From assembly GCA_036491115.1 (NCBI GenBank), contig DASXCQ010000030.1, forward strand, positions 1 through 64,000: a DNA stretch of 64,000 nucleotides. The letters run 5' to 3'. Numbering within the stretch: the stretch's first letter is position 1; the number at the start of each line of letters is the position of its first letter. The position numbers and the translations under genes were made by a program. The notes below the pieces were generated by a model, which did no database searches, was not told the origin of the DNA, and saw only the letters and a program-made list of their open reading frames with translations. Positions 1 to 6,369 of this stretch are shown here, piece by piece. This DNA is from DATEPR01 sp036491115. Lineage in GTDB: Bacteria; Actinomycetota; Actinomycetes; Mycobacteriales; Pseudonocardiaceae.

Positions 1-1
1 C

Positions 2-268
2 CAGAAAACCGACCTGGCTCCGTTGACCATTCACGAGCTGCGCCACACCTACGCCAGCCTGGCCCGTAAATCGGGGGCAGACCTGCGCTACGTCCAGAAA
101 ACCATGGGTCATTCCACGCCCACCGTCACCGCCAACATCTACAGCGACCTCTACGCCGACGAGCTGGATCAGGTGGCAACCAACCTCGATCAGCTTCACG
201 CGAATGAGATTCACACACCGAAGACCGGACAAGAACCGGACGAATCAAACCAACAACCGAGTGCATAA
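2..268 (+). CDS. Tyrosine recombinase / integrase, C-terminal fragment (runs off left edge)
   Basis: This is the last 88 residues of a phage-type (tyrosine) site-specific recombinase; the reading frame is open to the window edge, so the start lies outside. The C-terminal catalytic signature is visible: HELRHTYASLA supplies the H-x-x-R box, MGHS the third His position, and the Tyr in TANIYSDLY is the likely nucleophile that forms the 3'-phosphotyrosine link. A polar tail of about 30 residues follows. The stop lies 23 bp from the encoded CCA end of tRNA-Phe, the usual arrangement for integrases of actinobacterial integrative elements, whose int gene sits next to the attachment site. The fragment therefore probably marks the right end of an element lying to the left. 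Whether the element is intact cannot be seen. Confidence 0.85.
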   Translation, partial: QKTDLAPLTIHELRHTYASLARKSGADLRYVQKTMGHSTPTVTANIYSDLYADELDQVATNLDQLHANEIHTPKTGQEPDESNQQPSA

Positions 269-291
269 TCCGTGTCTATGCAGGTCAAGCA

Positions 292-368
292 TGGTGGCCA
301 GGGACGGGATCGAACCGTCGACCTTCCGCTTTTCAGGCGGACGCTCGTACCAACTGAGCTACCTGGCC
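292..368 (-). tRNA. tRNA-Phe (anticodon GAA)
   Basis: On the minus strand the 7-bp acceptor GGCCAGG pairs with CCTGGCC, followed by discriminator A and an encoded CCA (292-294). The anticodon loop CTGAAAA gives GAA. The D-arm and the TTCGATC T-loop are intact. The 3' end faces the integrase fragment, so this gene is the likely attachment site of the integrated element; the copy here is complete, as expected when an element restores the tRNA 3' end on integration. Confidence 0.95.
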
Positions 369-399
369 GGAGCGACCGGCCAGGTAGGCCGAACGCGCT

Positions 400-476
400 T
401 GGCGACCCAGACGGGACTCGAACCCGCGACCTTCGCCGTGACAGGGCGACGCGCTAACCAACTGCGCCACTGGGCC
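400..476 (-). tRNA. tRNA-Asp (anticodon GTC)
   Basis: The acceptor GGCCCAG pairs with CTGGGTC (one G-U pair), with discriminator G and encoded CCA at 400-402. The loop CTGTCAC carries anticodon GTC. It lies 31 bp from tRNA-Phe and is probably co-transcribed with it from the promoter upstream of tRNA-Glu. Confidence 0.95.
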
Positions 477-489
477 TTGCTTCGTTCCG

Positions 490-562
490 TACTCCCAACG
501 GGATTCGAACCCGCGCTACCGCCTTGAAAGGGCGGCGTCCTAGGCCGCTAGACGATGGGAGC
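490..562 (-). tRNA. tRNA-Glu (anticodon TTC)
   Basis: The acceptor GCTCCCA pairs with TGGGAGT, the anticodon loop CTTTCAA gives TTC, and the T-arm GCGGG-TTCGAAT-CCCGT is intact. No CCA is encoded, unlike its two neighbours. It is the promoter-proximal gene of the Glu-Asp-Phe cluster. Confidence 0.93.
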
Positions 563-610
563 CCGGTCTGCTGACCGTGCTGCCAACGGCTGTCCGCTGG
601 GAGCACGGCA

Positions 611-640
611 AGCATAGGGCACACGACCGATGTCCTCCAA
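611..640 (-). promoter_or_regulatory. Probable sigma-70-type promoter of the tRNA cluster
   Basis: Reading the minus strand, TTGGAG (635-640) is followed after 18 bp by TATGCT (611-616), about 48 bp upstream of tRNA-Glu. The spacing and hexamers fit a housekeeping promoter. This is inference from position and sequence only. Confidence 0.5.
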
Positions 641-738
641 AACGGGGTCACCTCTGCGTGACCGCCAGGGACAAACGGATCGCCACACCGCGTACCCGGG
701 CGGGTACTGAATGTGGCGAGCGTCACCAGGCAAGCAAA

Positions 739-978
739 CTACCGGCGGACCGGTGGTGTTCCCTCGTCGTCCGGGGCCAGGCCGAGCATGTCCAGCAGTT
801 GCCGGCAGTCGTCGGCGTCGTGGGCGTTCCTGGCCACGGCCAGTCGCGCCCTGCGCACCTGGTCGGCGGAGATGCGGCCCGGCTCGCCGTTGCGTTGCGC
901 GGGCAGGTCGCCTGACCGTCGCGGCAGTGCGTCGTCCTCCTGCCACAACAACTTCCGAATATCGAGGCTCCCGCTCAT
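739..978 (-). CDS. Small conserved-looking hypothetical protein, 79 aa
   Basis: I do not recognise a named family. The protein is hydrophilic and charged, with a C-terminal helix-rich stretch (RISADQVRRARLAVARNA) and a run of Asp/Leu ending DMLGLAPDDEG; no signal peptide or membrane segment is seen. The ATG at 978 is preferred over upstream in-frame starts because a strong GGGGAGG ribosome site lies 6 nt before it. It is transcribed toward the tRNA cluster, divergent from the copper chaperone gene. It sits at the junction of an integrated element and core genome, so it may be either. Confidence 0.6.
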   Translation of the reverse strand: MSGSLDIRKLLWQEDDALPRRSGDLPAQRNGEPGRISADQVRRARLAVARNAHDADDCRQLLDMLGLAPDDEGTPPVRR

Positions 979-1160
979 CGCTACCTCCCCGGCTCCGGTT
1001 TCTCGCGAGGCTAGCGACTGGCGACCAGGTCCGCAGCCTCCCGTGGGGTGATTCGAGGGCACACACAGTCACTGTGGTATAGCCGACGAGGCGAGTTCCG
1101 CGCGTTCGATGACAACTGAACGGGTCGACGAGCCCCGGTCGGACCACAGCGGAGCCGGCC

Positions 1161-1179
1161 TACCCCCCGGGGGTACCAT
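1161..1179 (+). promoter_or_regulatory. CsoR-like copper operator overlapping the copZ -10 box
   Basis: TACCCCC, one C, then GGGGGTA (1161-1175) is a near-perfect G-tract inverted repeat of the kind bound by CsoR copper-sensing repressors. It overlaps a -10 hexamer TACCAT (1174-1179), placing transcription start about 30 nt before the heavy-metal chaperone. The site plus the downstream gene support copper derepression; the csoR gene itself is not in the window. Confidence 0.6.
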
Positions 1180-1216
1180 GACAGAGTCTTTTGCCTGATC
1201 GAGAGGACTTTCGCCG

Positions 1217-1438
1217 ATGACAGTCAGCGCCCAGCACTCGGCCACCTACACCGTTTCCGGCATGAGTTGCGAGCACTGCGTCGCCTCGGTGACCGAGGAA
1301 CTGACCGCCATCGAGGCCGTGTCGGACGTCACCGTGGACCTGGAAACCGGTGCCGTCACGGTGACCAGCACACGCGAACTGAGCACGGCCGAAGTAACGG
1401 ACGCGATCACCGAGGCGGGGTACCAGTTGGCGGGCTGA
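1217..1438 (+). CDS. copZ: Heavy-metal-associated (HMA) domain copper chaperone, CopZ-like
   Basis: A 73-residue single-domain protein of the ferredoxin-like HMA fold. The metal-binding loop GMSCEHC (residues 15-21) carries the two cysteines that bind Cu(I); the C-terminal EAGYQL strand is also typical. Such proteins pass Cu(I) to a P1B ATPase exporter or to the CsoR repressor in the cytosol. No copA or csoR lies nearby, so this is an orphan chaperone gene. An AGAGGA ribosome site precedes the ATG. A CsoR-like operator sits in its promoter and a GC-rich hairpin about 200 bp downstream may end the transcript. Metal choice is inferred from family and operator. Confidence 0.88.
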   Translation: MTVSAQHSATYTVSGMSCEHCVASVTEELTAIEAVSDVTVDLETGAVTVTSTRELSTAEVTDAITEAGYQLAG

Positions 1439-1759
1439 CCCACCGGGGTCGACCGCTCACGGGGTGAAGCCACAGGTCGGCTCGTTACCGACCAACTGGT
1501 CACAATCGCGCCAACTGTCGGTGAACGACGGCAACAAATTTCTACGCTCAACCACTCGCCTCCCGACATGATCGCGTGTCACAATTCAGTTGCTGACACA
1601 CCCCCGGTCAGCGCCTGTGGAGATCCCCTCCAGCCCCCGCGTTCCTCCCCCTGGCGCGGGGGCTCTCCACGCTCTGGGGCCCGGGAGATCCGACACGCCG
1701 GGGTGGCGGAAAACACACCACGGGCGCGCTCCCGCAATCGAACCGTTATCGTGTCCGCC
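1439..1759. other. Intergenic region between copZ and the next gene
   Basis: No convincing gene is seen. It contains a GC-rich hairpin (1632-1664) and, at its right end, a TATCGT hexamer (1747-1752) placed 7 nt before the GTG at 1760, suggesting a leaderless promoter for the next gene. Confidence 0.5.
1632..1664 (+). terminator. GC-rich hairpin, possible copZ terminator
   Basis: AGCCCCCGCG (1632-1641) and CGCGGGGGCT (1655-1664) are perfect 10-bp arms around a 13-nt loop. There is no U-tract, as is common for actinobacterial terminators. It lies about 194 nt after copZ. Confidence 0.45.
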
Positions 1760-2110
1760 GTGCAGATTCCTACGCGAGGACGAACCAAGACCGGGAGACA
1801 CCGTCCCGTCTCGGCCGAGGAAGATCCACAGGCGCCTGGTCGTGAGCTGGAGAACTATCTGGCCGCGCTGGCGCCCGAGGTCGACGTCGAGACCACCGGT
1901 TCCGGTCGCCGGTTCGGCAATGCCCAGGTCTACCAACTGCGTCTTCAACTGATCGCGAACGAGCAGCTGCGTGAGCTCGCCGCGGCAAACGGCACGTCAC
2001 CACAGGCACTGGCCCAGGAGTGGGTGATGCAGCGACTCGGCTGGGAAGCCGAGCAACGCGCGACCCACGTCGGTGCGGCCGCCGGTCACAGCCCGGTGTG
2101 GCCCGAGTAG
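1760..2110 (+). CDS. Hypothetical protein, 116 aa, possible ribbon-helix-helix-like C-terminus
   Basis: I cannot name the family. The basic N-terminus (TRGRTKTGRHR) is followed by a helical region; the segment from about residue 62 (QVYQLRLQLIANEQLRE, then AAANGTSPQALAQEWV) has the spacing of a CopG/Arc-like strand-helix-helix DNA-binding fold, which is only a suggestion. GTG 1760 is chosen because a TATCGT -10 hexamer ends 7 nt before it, the spacing seen for other leaderless genes here; an in-frame GTG at 1751 would fall inside that hexamer. It converges on the cold-shock gene across a strong bidirectional terminator. No toxin-like partner is adjacent. Confidence 0.6.
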   Translation: MQIPTRGRTKTGRHRPVSAEEDPQAPGRELENYLAALAPEVDVETTGSGRRFGNAQVYQLRLQLIANEQLRELAAANGTSPQALAQEWVMQRLGWEAEQRATHVGAAAGHSPVWPE

Positions 2111-2174
2111 GCCCCTGGCTAGAAAATCCGGTCCGGACCCCGACTACGGGCCGAAAACCCCCAGGAACATGAGC

Positions 2175-2207
2175 ACGGCCCCCACTCGAAGTTCGAGTGG
2201 GGGCCGT
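2175..2207. terminator. Strong bidirectional terminator hairpin
   Basis: ACGGCCCCCACTCGAA (2175-2190) and its exact reverse complement (2192-2207) form a 16-bp stem with a minimal loop, placed between two convergent genes (stops at 2110 and 2223). It should stop transcription from both sides. Confidence 0.85.
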
Positions 2208-2222
2208 CGAGTTTCTGTGGAA

Positions 2223-2426
2223 CTACAGCGGGCGGACGTTCTGTGCCTGGGGGCCCTTGGTGCCCTGACCGACCTCGAACTCCACCTTCTGGTTTTCTTC
2301 CAGGCTGCGGTATCCCGAACCCTGGATCTCCGTGTAGTGCACGAACACGTCCGCGCCACCGTCCTGGCGCTGGATGAATCCGTAACCCTTCTCAGCGCTG
2401 AACCACTTGACAGTGCCTTCTGCCAC
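2223..2426 (-). CDS. Cold-shock protein, CspA family
   Basis: A 67-residue OB-fold nucleic-acid-binding protein. It starts AEGTVKWFSAEKGYGFI, containing RNP1 (KGYGFI), and carries RNP2 (DVFVHY) at residues 26-31, both binding single-stranded RNA or DNA. Length and motifs are those of the CspA family throughout. The start is GTG at 2426 with an AAGGAGG ribosome site 7 nt upstream. Members act as RNA chaperones that melt secondary structure during cold or stationary phase. It ends against the strong terminator at 2175-2207. Confidence 0.96.
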   Translation of the reverse strand: MAEGTVKWFSAEKGYGFIQRQDGGADVFVHYTEIQGSGYRSLEENQKVEFEVGQGTKGPQAQNVRPL

Positions 2427-2792
2427 GCCTGCCTCCTTGCAGGATCAGCTGGAACTGCACCGTGCAGTCCCCGGCCGTTCCCGGGCAGTTCTTTCGATTC
2501 TCCGCTGAGAAATGAGAACCCCCGCGCATCGTTCCGCGAGCGTGATACCACGAACACGAAGAACCACGGCCTGCCGGCTCAGCGTAGTCGGTTGATTGCC
2601 CCGGCGGTACCATCCGGCACCGTTGCCCCATACCGCCCCAGCGCGGACATGGCTCCCAATATCGACGTTCGGTAGCGGCTCGTCGTGTCGCCCGGAGTGC
2701 GCAAACCGGATACGCTGTGTGGTCTGTATGAACGTGCGGGTACCGCTTGGCTGCACACAGTAATGTGATGGTCATCACAACGGGGGGTCGGC
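2427..2792. other. Divergent regulatory region between csp and the L,D-transpeptidase gene
   Basis: No gene is supported. The left side holds the ribosome site and leader of the minus-strand cold-shock gene, the right side the CRP-type palindrome and promoter of the plus-strand lipoprotein gene. Candidate -10 boxes on the right are TAATGT (2761-2766) and, more weakly, the TACCGC near 2741. Confidence 0.5.
2764..2779 (+). promoter_or_regulatory. CRP-type binding site before the L,D-transpeptidase gene
   Basis: TGTGATGGTCATCACA matches TGTGA-N6-TCACA exactly, with 7-bp perfect arms (TGTGATG / CATCACA). It begins 29 bp before the ATG and overlaps a candidate -10 (TAATGT, 2761-2766), a position expected to repress. 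The assignment to a CRP/FNR-family protein is from the consensus; the regulator gene is elsewhere. Confidence 0.6.
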
Positions 2793-3980
2793 ATGGGTAT
2801 GAGGCGACTGGTCGCACCAGTGCTGGGCGTCGCGCTCGCCGGCGCCGTGCTCGCCGGCTGCACCGCGACGAGCGCGACAACCGCCGACCCTCACCGCACC
2901 GCCGCCGTACCGCCGCCCAAGCCGGTTCCGCAGGCGGCCACCGTGGCCTTCTACCCGTCGGCCGGCGCGCACGGCGTGAACCCGGCCGACGTCATCACCG
3001 CCGCCGTCCGGAACGGCACGATCAAACACATCGCGCTGACCAACGCGGCGGGCAAATCCGTGGCCGGCAAGCTCTCGCCGGACGACACGACGTGGACCGT
3101 CGCCGAACCGCTCGGCTACGGCAAGACCTACACCTGGTCCGGCTCTGCCACCGGCGAGGACGGCACGGCCACGAAGATCAGTGGCCGGTTCGGCACCCTG
3201 GCGCCGGATCACCAGATCAGCGGCCATCTCAACGTGTCCGACGGCCAGACCTACGGCATCGCGATGCCGATCGCGCTCACCTTCGACTCACCGGTGACCG
3301 ACAAGCCGGCGGTGGAGCGCGCGCTGTCGGTGACCACCTCCAAGCCGACCACCGGGCTGTGGGCCTGGCTGGACGATGAGACGGTGCACTGGCGCCCCTC
3401 CAGCTACTACGCCCCCGGCACGCACGTCACCGTCGCCGCGAACCTCTACGGCGTGGCGTTCGCGCCCGGCGTCTACGGCCGCGACAACGTTTCGGCCGGT
3501 TTCACCATCGGCCGTTCGCAGATCGTCCAGGCCAACACGAAGACGCACCGCATGGTCGTGGTGACCAACGGAAAGAAAAGGGCCAACTACCCGGCCAGTT
3601 TCGGGCTGGACTCCGATCCGGGCCGGGTCACCAACGCCGGCACGCACGTGGTGATGGCGCGCAGCCAGACCGTCTTCATGACCAATCCGAAGTACCACTA
3701 CTTCAACCTGGAAGTGCACTGGGCGGTGCGGATCTCCAACAACGGTGAGTTCATCCACGCGGCACCGTGGTCGGTGGGCGATCAGGGCAGGGTCAACGTG
3801 TCGCACGGCTGCGTGAACCTGTCCACCGCGAACGCCATCGCCTACTACGACTCCGTGCTGGTCGGCGACCCGGTGGAGGTCACCGGCTCGACGCAGCACC
3901 TCGGGTCGTCCGACGGCGACTACTACGACTGGACCTACAGCTGGGCCCAGTGGCAGGAGAAGGCGGAGCGGTCAGCCTGA
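2793..3980 (+). CDS. Lipoprotein L,D-transpeptidase (YkuD domain), LprQ/LdtMt-like
   Basis: A 395-residue cell-wall enzyme that forms 3-3 cross-links between meso-diaminopimelate residues of peptidoglycan. The signal peptide ends in a lipobox LAGC (Cys at about residue 22), so it should be lipid-anchored outside the membrane. Two immunoglobulin-like domains fill roughly residues 45-245, then the YkuD catalytic domain with HAAPWSVGDQG and SHGCVNLS; Cys340 is the predicted nucleophile. The C-terminal Trp/Tyr-rich tail (YYDWTYSWAQW) is typical of the LdtMt group. It corresponds to mycobacterial lprQ in family, though at a different place relative to murB. The 3' end overlaps the convergent CGNR gene by 9 bp. 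A CRP-type site lies in the promoter. Confidence 0.93.
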   Translation: MGMRRLVAPVLGVALAGAVLAGCTATSATTADPHRTAAVPPPKPVPQAATVAFYPSAGAHGVNPADVITAAVRNGTIKHIALTNAAGKSVAGKLSPDDTTWTVAEPLGYGKTYTWSGSATGEDGTATKISGRFGTLAPDHQISGHLNVSDGQTYGIAMPIALTFDSPVTDKPAVERALSVTTSKPTTGLWAWLDDETVHWRPSSYYAPGTHVTVAANLYGVAFAPGVYGRDNVSAGFTIGRSQIVQANTKTHRMVVVTNGKKRANYPASFGLDSDPGRVTNAGTHVVMARSQTVFMTNPKYHYFNLEVHWAVRISNNGEFIHAAPWSVGDQGRVNVSHGCVNLSTANAIAYYDSVLVGDPVEVTGSTQHLGSSDGDYYDWTYSWAQWQEKAERSA

Positions 3981-4547
3981 TCCGCCGGCTCTGGCGCGTT
4001 CCCGCCAGTTGCGTGCCTTGGTGCGGTTGCCGCAGACGCGCATCGAGCACCAGGTGCGGGACCTGTTACGGGAGTGGTCGAAGAACGCCCACTGGCAGTC
4101 CTCCGCCGGGCAGATCTTGACCCGGTCCCAGTCGCCCAGCACCGCCAGCCGCGCACTCGCGGCCAGCACGGCGCCGACCGGATCGCTCGCCACCAGGGTC
4201 GGCACACCTCGGTGCAGCTCCACCCGGACCAGGCCGCCGGTGTGCCGGGCGTCGCGGCCGGCGACCGGAGCCCTGCCGTCCACCACCGAGTCCCGCAGGC
4301 CGTCGCGGACGGACCTGACCTGGGCGATCACCTCGGCCATGGACAGGCCCGCCACAGGTGGGCCGAGTCCCTGGCCCACCACCCACTCCCGCCATCGTCC
4401 GGGGTCGTCCAGCACGTCGGTGCCCTGCTCGACGTCGAGCGTGTTGAGGAAGGCAACCACCAGTTCCACATCTTGGTCGTGGGCGCCCAGGTCGTCGACC
4501 CAGCCGGAAGCCAGGGACACCTGTGCGCCAGTCACCAGACCAGTCAC
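3972..4547 (-). CDS. CGNR zinc-finger / ABATE-domain putative stress regulator
   Basis: About 191 residues. The N-terminal two thirds matches the pattern of ABATE-type helical domains (VELVVAFLNTLD near residue 30), and the C-terminus carries the CGNR zinc finger: CPAEDC, then WCSMRVCGNRTKAR, giving four cysteines and the family's namesake motif. These proteins are thought to be transcription regulators; the ligand is unknown. The start is uncertain; GTG 4547 is chosen because a TACAGT hexamer ends 6 nt upstream, suggesting a leaderless transcript, and because earlier starts run into the preceding gene. It lies downstream of the methyltransferase gene on the same strand (63-bp gap). Confidence 0.8.
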   Translation of the reverse strand: MTGLVTGAQVSLASGWVDDLGAHDQDVELVVAFLNTLDVEQGTDVLDDPGRWREWVVGQGLGPPVAGLSMAEVIAQVRSVRDGLRDSVVDGRAPVAGRDARHTGGLVRVELHRGVPTLVASDPVGAVLAASARLAVLGDWDRVKICPAEDCQWAFFDHSRNRSRTWCSMRVCGNRTKARNWRERARAGGSG

Positions 4548-4609
4548 CACACCACTGTAGGGAATGTGGCGGTGTCGGCGCCCGTCAACCGGCACAATGT
4601 CGACGCCGG

Positions 4610-5761
4610 TTATCCGGTCAGCGGCCAGTGGTGCGGGCCGGACGGGCTGTCCAGCCACAGTTCCTGCAGGTCCGGCCGGACGGTGATGCCGAACCGGTCC
4701 CTGGCCGGCCTGCCCAGCGCCTGCCACTCGTCGTAGGCCGCCTCCACCACGTCCCACAGGCGGCGCGGCCCGCCCTGCCACACCTGGTGGCGCTGCCGGC
4801 TGGTGGTGTGCCTGGCCCAGGAGCCGTCCGGGTGGGCGAGCCAGACGTTGCCGTCCTGGTCGGCGGTTGCCGCGGCCTCGGGCAGTGCCAGTCCGGCGTA
4901 GAACTCGAACCGGCTGCGGTGGCTGACCAGCACGTCGGCGCCCAGCGAGGTCGGCCGCCGGTCACCGTCGCCGGCGTCGCGCCGGCCGGCGGTGGCCAGC
5001 CGGTGGGCGCGCAGCGGCATGAACCGGCCGTCCTCGGCCAGCACCCTGCCCTCCCCGGTGGCCCCGTCGCCCGCGGTGATCCGCACCAGCCCGGCGCCCA
5101 GCGGCCGGTGCAGCGTGGTGACCACCACCCCGCCGGGCACGGTCTGGGCCAGCCAGGCCGGCGGGATCGTGGCGACCGAGCAGGTGGCGAGCACCCGGTC
5201 GTAGGGGGCGCGGGCGGTGTGCCCGGCGGCACCGTCGGCGGCCACGCAGGTCGGGGCGTAACCGGCGGCGGTGAGCCGGTCGCGGGCGGCGGCGGCCAGG
5301 CCGGCGTCGATGTCCACGGTGGTCACCCGGTCGGCGCCCAGCCGGTGGCAGAGCAGGGCGGCGTTGTAGCCGGTGCCGGTACCGATCTCCAGCACCCGGT
5401 GGCCGGGCGCCACGTCGAGCACCACCAGCATCACGGCCATGATCGCCGGCTGGCTGGACGAACTGGTCGGCACGCCGAACACCGGACCGGACTCCCTGGC
5501 CACCGCCCATCGGGCCGGGTCGTCGTCCAACTGCGTGATCAGCACCTGGTCGGCATAGACCTGGTCCAGCCAGTCCGCGTCGGACCGGTCGACCGCGCCC
5601 CACCGGCCGTCGCCGGCGGTGCGGAAGAACCGCTCCAGGAACAGGTGGCGCGGCACCTCGGCGAACGCGTCCCGCCACGCCGGGTCGGGCAGCACACCCG
5701 AGGTCTGCAGCGTGCGCACCAGCCGGGCGCGCCTGCGGGTGGCGCGCGTGGGGCCGTCCAT
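4610..5761 (-). CDS. PCMT-like SAM methyltransferase with long C-terminal extension
   Basis: A 383-residue protein. Residues about 60-230 are a protein-L-isoaspartate O-methyltransferase-type Rossmann domain: TSSSSQPAIMAVML (the substrate loop), motif I VLEIGTGTGYNA (123-134), and an acidic motif VDID. About 150 residues then follow that ordinary PCMT (about 210 aa) lacks; this layout is like methyltransferases tied to ATP-grasp or FxLD-type RiPP systems, but no precursor peptide or ATP-grasp enzyme is in the window. The ATG at 5761 has GAGGG before it. It is divergent from the XRE/HbhA operon across an 11-bp-arm palindrome. Substrate: isoaspartyl protein repair or a modified peptide; undecided. 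Confidence 0.82.
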   Translation of the reverse strand: MDGPTRATRRRARLVRTLQTSGVLPDPAWRDAFAEVPRHLFLERFFRTAGDGRWGAVDRSDADWLDQVYADQVLITQLDDDPARWAVARESGPVFGVPTSSSSQPAIMAVMLVVLDVAPGHRVLEIGTGTGYNAALLCHRLGADRVTTVDIDAGLAAAARDRLTAAGYAPTCVAADGAAGHTARAPYDRVLATCSVATIPPAWLAQTVPGGVVVTTLHRPLGAGLVRITAGDGATGEGRVLAEDGRFMPLRAHRLATAGRRDAGDGDRRPTSLGADVLVSHRSRFEFYAGLALPEAAATADQDGNVWLAHPDGSWARHTTSRQRHQVWQGGPRRLWDVVEAAYDEWQALGRPARDRFGITVRPDLQELWLDSPSGPHHWPLTG

Positions 5762-5796
5762 GGTCCCTCACCGTAGAACCGCGGTGAGCTGAAGCA

Positions 5797-5843
5797 CAGT
5801 TGCAAGCAGTTCGCTTGCAACTGCTAGCACACGTCCGTACCGT
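5797..5843 (+). promoter_or_regulatory. 27-bp operator and promoter of the XRE-hbhA operon
   Basis: CAGTTGCAAGC (5797-5807), five bases, then GCTTGCAACTG (5813-5823) is a perfect 11-bp-arm inverted repeat. Its right arm contains a -35 TTGCAA (5815-5820), followed after exactly 17 bp by a -10 TACCGT (5838-5843). A protein bound here would block the promoter of the XRE regulator gene, so autoregulation is likely; the divergent methyltransferase (start 5761) could share control. Confidence 0.65.
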
Positions 5844-5875
5844 CGGTATGGCAAGGCGACGAGGAGGTGGCCGAC

Positions 5876-6364
5876 ATGGCCGAACCGGAGAACCGCAACC
5901 CGATGGACGTGGTCACCGGGCTCGGTCGCGATCTGGGCCGCGACATCGAGGGCATCGGCAAGGGCATCGGCGAGTACATCCGCCAGCAGCGGTCCAGCGC
6001 GCGGATCTCGTTGCGCCAGCTGTCCAGGCTGGCCGGCGTGTCCAACCCGTACCTCAGCCAGATCGAGCGCGGCCTGCGCCGGCCGAGCGCCGACATCCTG
6101 CAGCAGATCGCCAAGGGGCTGCGCATCTCGGCCGAGGCGCTCTACGTGCAGGCCGGCATCCTGGACGCCCCCGCGGGCGGTCCGGTGCCGGACGCGATCC
6201 GCGCCGCCGTCGAGTTGACCGAGCGGCAGAAGCAGGTGCTGCTGGACGTCTACGAGACGTTCCGCAAGGCCAACGCCGACGAAGCAGCACATCAGTCCAC
6301 AGTAGAAGGGTCCGATGTGGACAATGTGACGACGACCGACGGGACCCAGCACACCGAGGAGTGA
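5876..6364 (+). CDS. XRE-family transcriptional regulator (Rv0474-like)
   Basis: 162 residues. The HTH_3 domain spans about residues 30-90: RISLRQLSRLAGVSNPYLSQIERGLRRPS is the helix-turn-helix pair and DILQQIAKGL the third helix. The N-terminal lead and acidic C-terminal tail are variable. ATG 5876 is preferred to GTG 5867 because GAGGAGG lies 8 nt before it and the GTG overlaps that site. The next gene starts 5 nt after its stop, so the two are coupled. In mycobacteria the same neighbour order (regulator, hbhA, DUF2516) occurs. The palindrome overlapping its promoter is the likely operator. Confidence 0.92.
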   Translation: MAEPENRNPMDVVTGLGRDLGRDIEGIGKGIGEYIRQQRSSARISLRQLSRLAGVSNPYLSQIERGLRRPSADILQQIAKGLRISAEALYVQAGILDAPAGGPVPDAIRAAVELTERQKQVLLDVYETFRKANADEAAHQSTVEGSDVDNVTTTDGTQHTEE

Positions 6365-6369
6365 TCGAC

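Noticed and set aside
548..1147. 199-aa minus-strand ORF over the tRNA-Glu end and the promoter
   Set aside because: It overlaps a tRNA and a gene with a strong ribosome site, and its Arg/Pro/Gly-rich sequence is typical of an out-of-frame GC-rich shadow.
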